Source: an uncultured Prevotellaceae bacterium
Lineage (GTDB): Bacteria > Bacteroidota > Bacteroidia > Bacteroidales > Bacteroidaceae
Direction: 5' to 3'
Length of the DNA: 8,297 bases
Assembly (NCBI GenBank): GCA_947306605.1
Contig: CAMZHB010000061.1
Coordinates: 1-8,297, forward strand
The position numbers and the translations under genes were made by a program. The notes under the pieces were generated by a model. The model was not told where the DNA came from and made no database searches. It was given only the letters and a program-made list of their open reading frames with translations. Of the stretch, positions 5,363 to 8,297 are shown piece by piece (within the stretch, counting starts at the first letter, position 1; the number at the start of each line of letters is the position of its first letter).

Positions 5363-6298
5363 ATGAAACAATATCTGCTGCGTTGTATATTACTCCTGCT
5401 GCTTGTACTGCCTTCGGGCGGTCGGGCGGAAACCAAGGTGTGGCAAGCCGACGAAGTGCCCATGGTGCACCTGCAAGACGCCCGCCGCTACGTTTGTAAT
5501 CCCGATGGCGTGCTTTCGCAGGCTGCCGTGGACAGCATGGATGCCCGTCTGTTCCGACTGGAGCAGACCAAGGGCGTGCAGAGCGTGGTGGTCGTGGTGA
5601 AACGCGTGGAGAACGGTGACTGCTATGACTTCGGCATGAATCTGGCCCGCAAGTATGGCGTGGGCAGCAAGACCCAGAACACGGGACTCATCGTGGTGCT
5701 CAGCACCGAAGACCGTCGTTACTATGTGCTGACAGGCTACGGTTTGGAAGGCGCGTTGCCCGATGCCGTCTGCCGGCGCATCGAATACACCTACATGGAC
5801 CCGTTGCTCAAACAGGGCGACTGGGACGGCGCCATGAACGCCGGGATACGTGCCTTGTGCGGTTACATTGAGAAAGACCCGGAAATCACGGCTGAAGTTT
5901 CCGGCAGTGGCGACGATACGGCCGGTGCCGTGGTAGGGATACTGTTGCTGACAATCTTTATTCTGGCGTTTTTATTTGTCATCGTTTGGTCACGTTTCCA
6001 GCAGTGCCCGAAGTGTGGCAAACGGGCTTACACCAGAACGGGCGAGCACTACCTTTACACACGTGACGGCTGGGATTATTTCCGCGTGACGCAAGTGTGC
6101 CAAAGTTGCAAGTACACCGAAACGAAAATCGTGCGCCGGCCTCATCGCGACGACAGCGACGACGGACTCATGGCCGGTGCCGTGCTTGGCTCCATCCTCA
6201 GTTCCGGACGAGGTGGTGGCGGTTTTGGCGGTGGCTTCGGAGGCGGTTCCTTCGGCGGAGGCGGCTTTGGTGGCGGAGGTGCCGGCGGCGGATTCTAA
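5363..6298 (+). CDS. TPM-domain membrane protein with zinc ribbon and glycine-rich tail (YgcG-like)
   Basis: The 311-residue protein begins with a signal peptide (hydrophobic 8-17, likely cleavage after GRA at 22). A TPM domain follows (about 43-172), starting RRYVCNPDGVLSQAAVDSM and including NTGLIVVLS (106-114) and YYVLTGYGLEGALPD (120-134). Then come a membrane helix (188-209), a four-cysteine zinc-ribbon-like segment (C215-x-x-C218 and C246-x-x-C249), and a glycine/phenylalanine tail (284-311). By topology the TPM domain faces the periplasm and the zinc ribbon the cytoplasm. TPM proteins are often encoded beside LemA, as here, and are linked to envelope upkeep, photosystem repair in plants or phosphatase activity, but the role in this group is not settled. 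It begins 1 base after aroE; lemA starts 43 bases after its stop. Confidence 0.9.
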   Translation: MKQYLLRCILLLLLVLPSGGRAETKVWQADEVPMVHLQDARRYVCNPDGVLSQAAVDSMDARLFRLEQTKGVQSVVVVVKRVENGDCYDFGMNLARKYGVGSKTQNTGLIVVLSTEDRRYYVLTGYGLEGALPDAVCRRIEYTYMDPLLKQGDWDGAMNAGIRALCGYIEKDPEITAEVSGSGDDTAGAVVGILLLTIFILAFLFVIVWSRFQQCPKCGKRAYTRTGEHYLYTRDGWDYFRVTQVCQSCKYTETKIVRRPHRDDSDDGLMAGAVLGSILSSGRGGGGFGGGFGGGSFGGGGFGGGGAGGGF

Positions 6299-6341
6299 TA
6301 GAAATAATGATTAACAATTTAATAGTAAAAAACTGAAAGTT

Positions 6342-6944
6342 ATGAAGACATTATCGAAAGGCGCCATTGCGCTGTTAGTGATTGCCCTAGTGGCATTTGG
6401 ATTGATTAGTTGGTACTTCTCGACGAAGAACGCTCTGGTAAGCGTGGACGAAGGTGTTTCGACCGCATGGAGCAATGTGGAAAACCAATACCAGCGCCGT
6501 GCCGACCTCATCCCCAATCTGGTTGAGACGGTGAAAGGCTATGCCAAGCACGAGGAAAACACCTTCAAGGAAGTGGTCGAGGCCCGCGCCAAAGCCACGC
6601 AGATTACGGTAGACCCGTCGAACATGACTCCCGAGAAGATGAAGGAGTTCCAGGCCGCCCAGGGTGAACTCGGCAGTGCCCTCGGCCGTCTCATCGCCGT
6701 CAGCGAGAATTATCCCGAACTGAAGGCCAACGAGAACTTCAAGGACCTTCAGGCCCAACTCGAAGGCACCGAGAACCGCATCAACGAGAGTCGCCGCAAG
6801 TTCAACGAAGCCGTGCAGGACTATAACCTCAAGGTGCGCCAGTTCCCCTCCAGCATCGTCGCCAGCATCGCAGGCTTCACCACGAAGGCCAAGTTTGAAG
6901 CCGAGGCCGGCAGCGAAAAAGCCCCCAAGGTTTCGTTTGACTGA
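6342..6944 (+). CDS. lemA: LemA family membrane protein
   Basis: This 200-residue protein has one N-terminal membrane helix (about 7-26) with a short basic tail outside it, followed by a long helical domain. The family blocks are clear: AWSNVENQYQRRADLIPNLV (42-61), VKGYAKHE (64-71), ARAKAT (81-86), SENYPELKANENFKDLQ (121-137), EGTENRINESRRKFNEAV (141-158) and YNLKVRQFPSSIVA (161-174). LemA proteins act in the membrane, and their biochemical role is unknown. The 43-base gap after the TPM gene is A+T-rich and shows no TAnnTTTG, so lemA probably depends on the upstream promoter. The ATG at 6342 gives the family's usual N-terminus. It ends 5 bases before the small A+T-rich gene. Confidence 0.95.
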   Translation: MKTLSKGAIALLVIALVAFGLISWYFSTKNALVSVDEGVSTAWSNVENQYQRRADLIPNLVETVKGYAKHEENTFKEVVEARAKATQITVDPSNMTPEKMKEFQAAQGELGSALGRLIAVSENYPELKANENFKDLQAQLEGTENRINESRRKFNEAVQDYNLKVRQFPSSIVASIAGFTTKAKFEAEAGSEKAPKVSFD

Positions 6945-6949
6945 CGCTA

Positions 6950-7261
6950 ATGGCAAAAATGAAGACTTATGAGTTGATTCTTGGGCTTGGCGACAAGAAA
7001 ACAAGACAACAAAAGTACTCAACGATAGAGGCGTATAAGATTGTAAATAACTTGATATGTAGTCGCTTTGGCGGCGGCACGATTTATGAAAACCGGGGAG
7101 TGTACACGTACGAAAACGGACAAATCGTAGTTGAGACGTCGCTCCGCATTTGTTTGCCGTTTACGAATGACGAGGCTGTCAAGGTTTTTGCTGATAATTT
7201 AAAAGAAATGTTTGATCAAGAGACGGTGATTATACAGTCTTTGGAGGTAACTAATATATAA
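6950..7261 (+). CDS. Small A+T-rich gene, function unknown
   Basis: The 103-residue product has no signal peptide or membrane segment and I do not recognise it. It shows alternating beta-like and helical stretches: YELILGLGDK (6-15), a helix around IEAYKIVNNLI (26-36), a GGGTIYENRGVYTYENG turn region (41-57), IVVETSLRICLPF (59-71), a helix AVKVFADNLKEMF (76-88) and a last strand VIIQSLEV. This could be a small ferredoxin-like fold with a C-terminal helix, but that is inference. G+C counted over most of the gene is about 40 %, against about 55 % in purM and its other neighbours, so it was perhaps acquired from elsewhere. Two starts are possible, ATG at 6950 or 6959; the first is chosen because it keeps the 5-base spacing to lemA. 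It is followed by purM after 16 bases. Confidence 0.75.
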   Translation: MAKMKTYELILGLGDKKTRQQKYSTIEAYKIVNNLICSRFGGGTIYENRGVYTYENGQIVVETSLRICLPFTNDEAVKVFADNLKEMFDQETVIIQSLEVTNI

Positions 7262-7277
7262 CGAAAACTACCTATTG

Positions 7278-8297
<1,020 letters not shown>

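Noticed and set aside
4471..5463. Minus-strand open frame of 330 codons opposite aroE
   Set aside because: It spans the ends of menG and the start of the TPM gene and has no recognisable domain; aroE on the plus strand is certain.
6212..6295. Possible minisatellite or CRISPR-like repeat in the glycine codons
   Set aside because: The repetition is only low-complexity Gly/Phe coding sequence at the end of the TPM protein, with no regular unit and no spacers.

Overview
The window looks like chromosomal DNA from a Bacteroidales bacterium, perhaps Prevotellaceae-like, with a fairly high G+C of roughly 55 % in most genes. Four things point there: the family versions of PhoH, PurC and PurM; an exact match to the Bacteroidetes -7 promoter element (TAnnTTTG) at both divergent gene starts; start codons without Shine-Dalgarno sequences; and a Bacteroidetes-type DUF5715-like protein. 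The genus is a guess.

Layout. The left edge (1-947, minus strand) holds the first 38 codons of truA and, overlapping it by ATGA, a membrane-anchored DUF5715-like protein with a putative zinc-peptidase signature. A 419-base divergent intergenic region (948-1366) follows. It carries two outward-facing copies of a 14-base promoter sequence and is unusually rich in dyad symmetries. From 1367 to the right edge every gene is on the plus strand with gaps of 1-43 bases: phoH, purC, a small lipoprotein gene, menG/ubiE, aroE, a TPM-domain protein gene, lemA, a small A+T-rich gene of unknown function, and purM, which runs off the right edge. This looks like one long transcription unit.

How the genes fit together. 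PurM and PurC are two steps of IMP synthesis (AIR formation, then SAICAR formation). AroE feeds chorismate synthesis, chorismate is the precursor of menaquinone, and MenG performs the last methylation of menaquinone. The TPM protein and LemA are a recurrent pair of membrane proteins whose shared role is poorly understood. PhoH is an RNA-related ATPase at the head of the unit. The block is therefore mainly housekeeping metabolism with an envelope-protein insert.

I found no CRISPR array, tRNA, rRNA, transposase or phage module. The least explained parts are the dyad-rich intergenic region, the low-G+C gene at 6950-7261, the repeat-bearing insertion in AroE, and the peptidase-like signature in the DUF5715-like protein. 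I do not see a clear new defence or mobile system.
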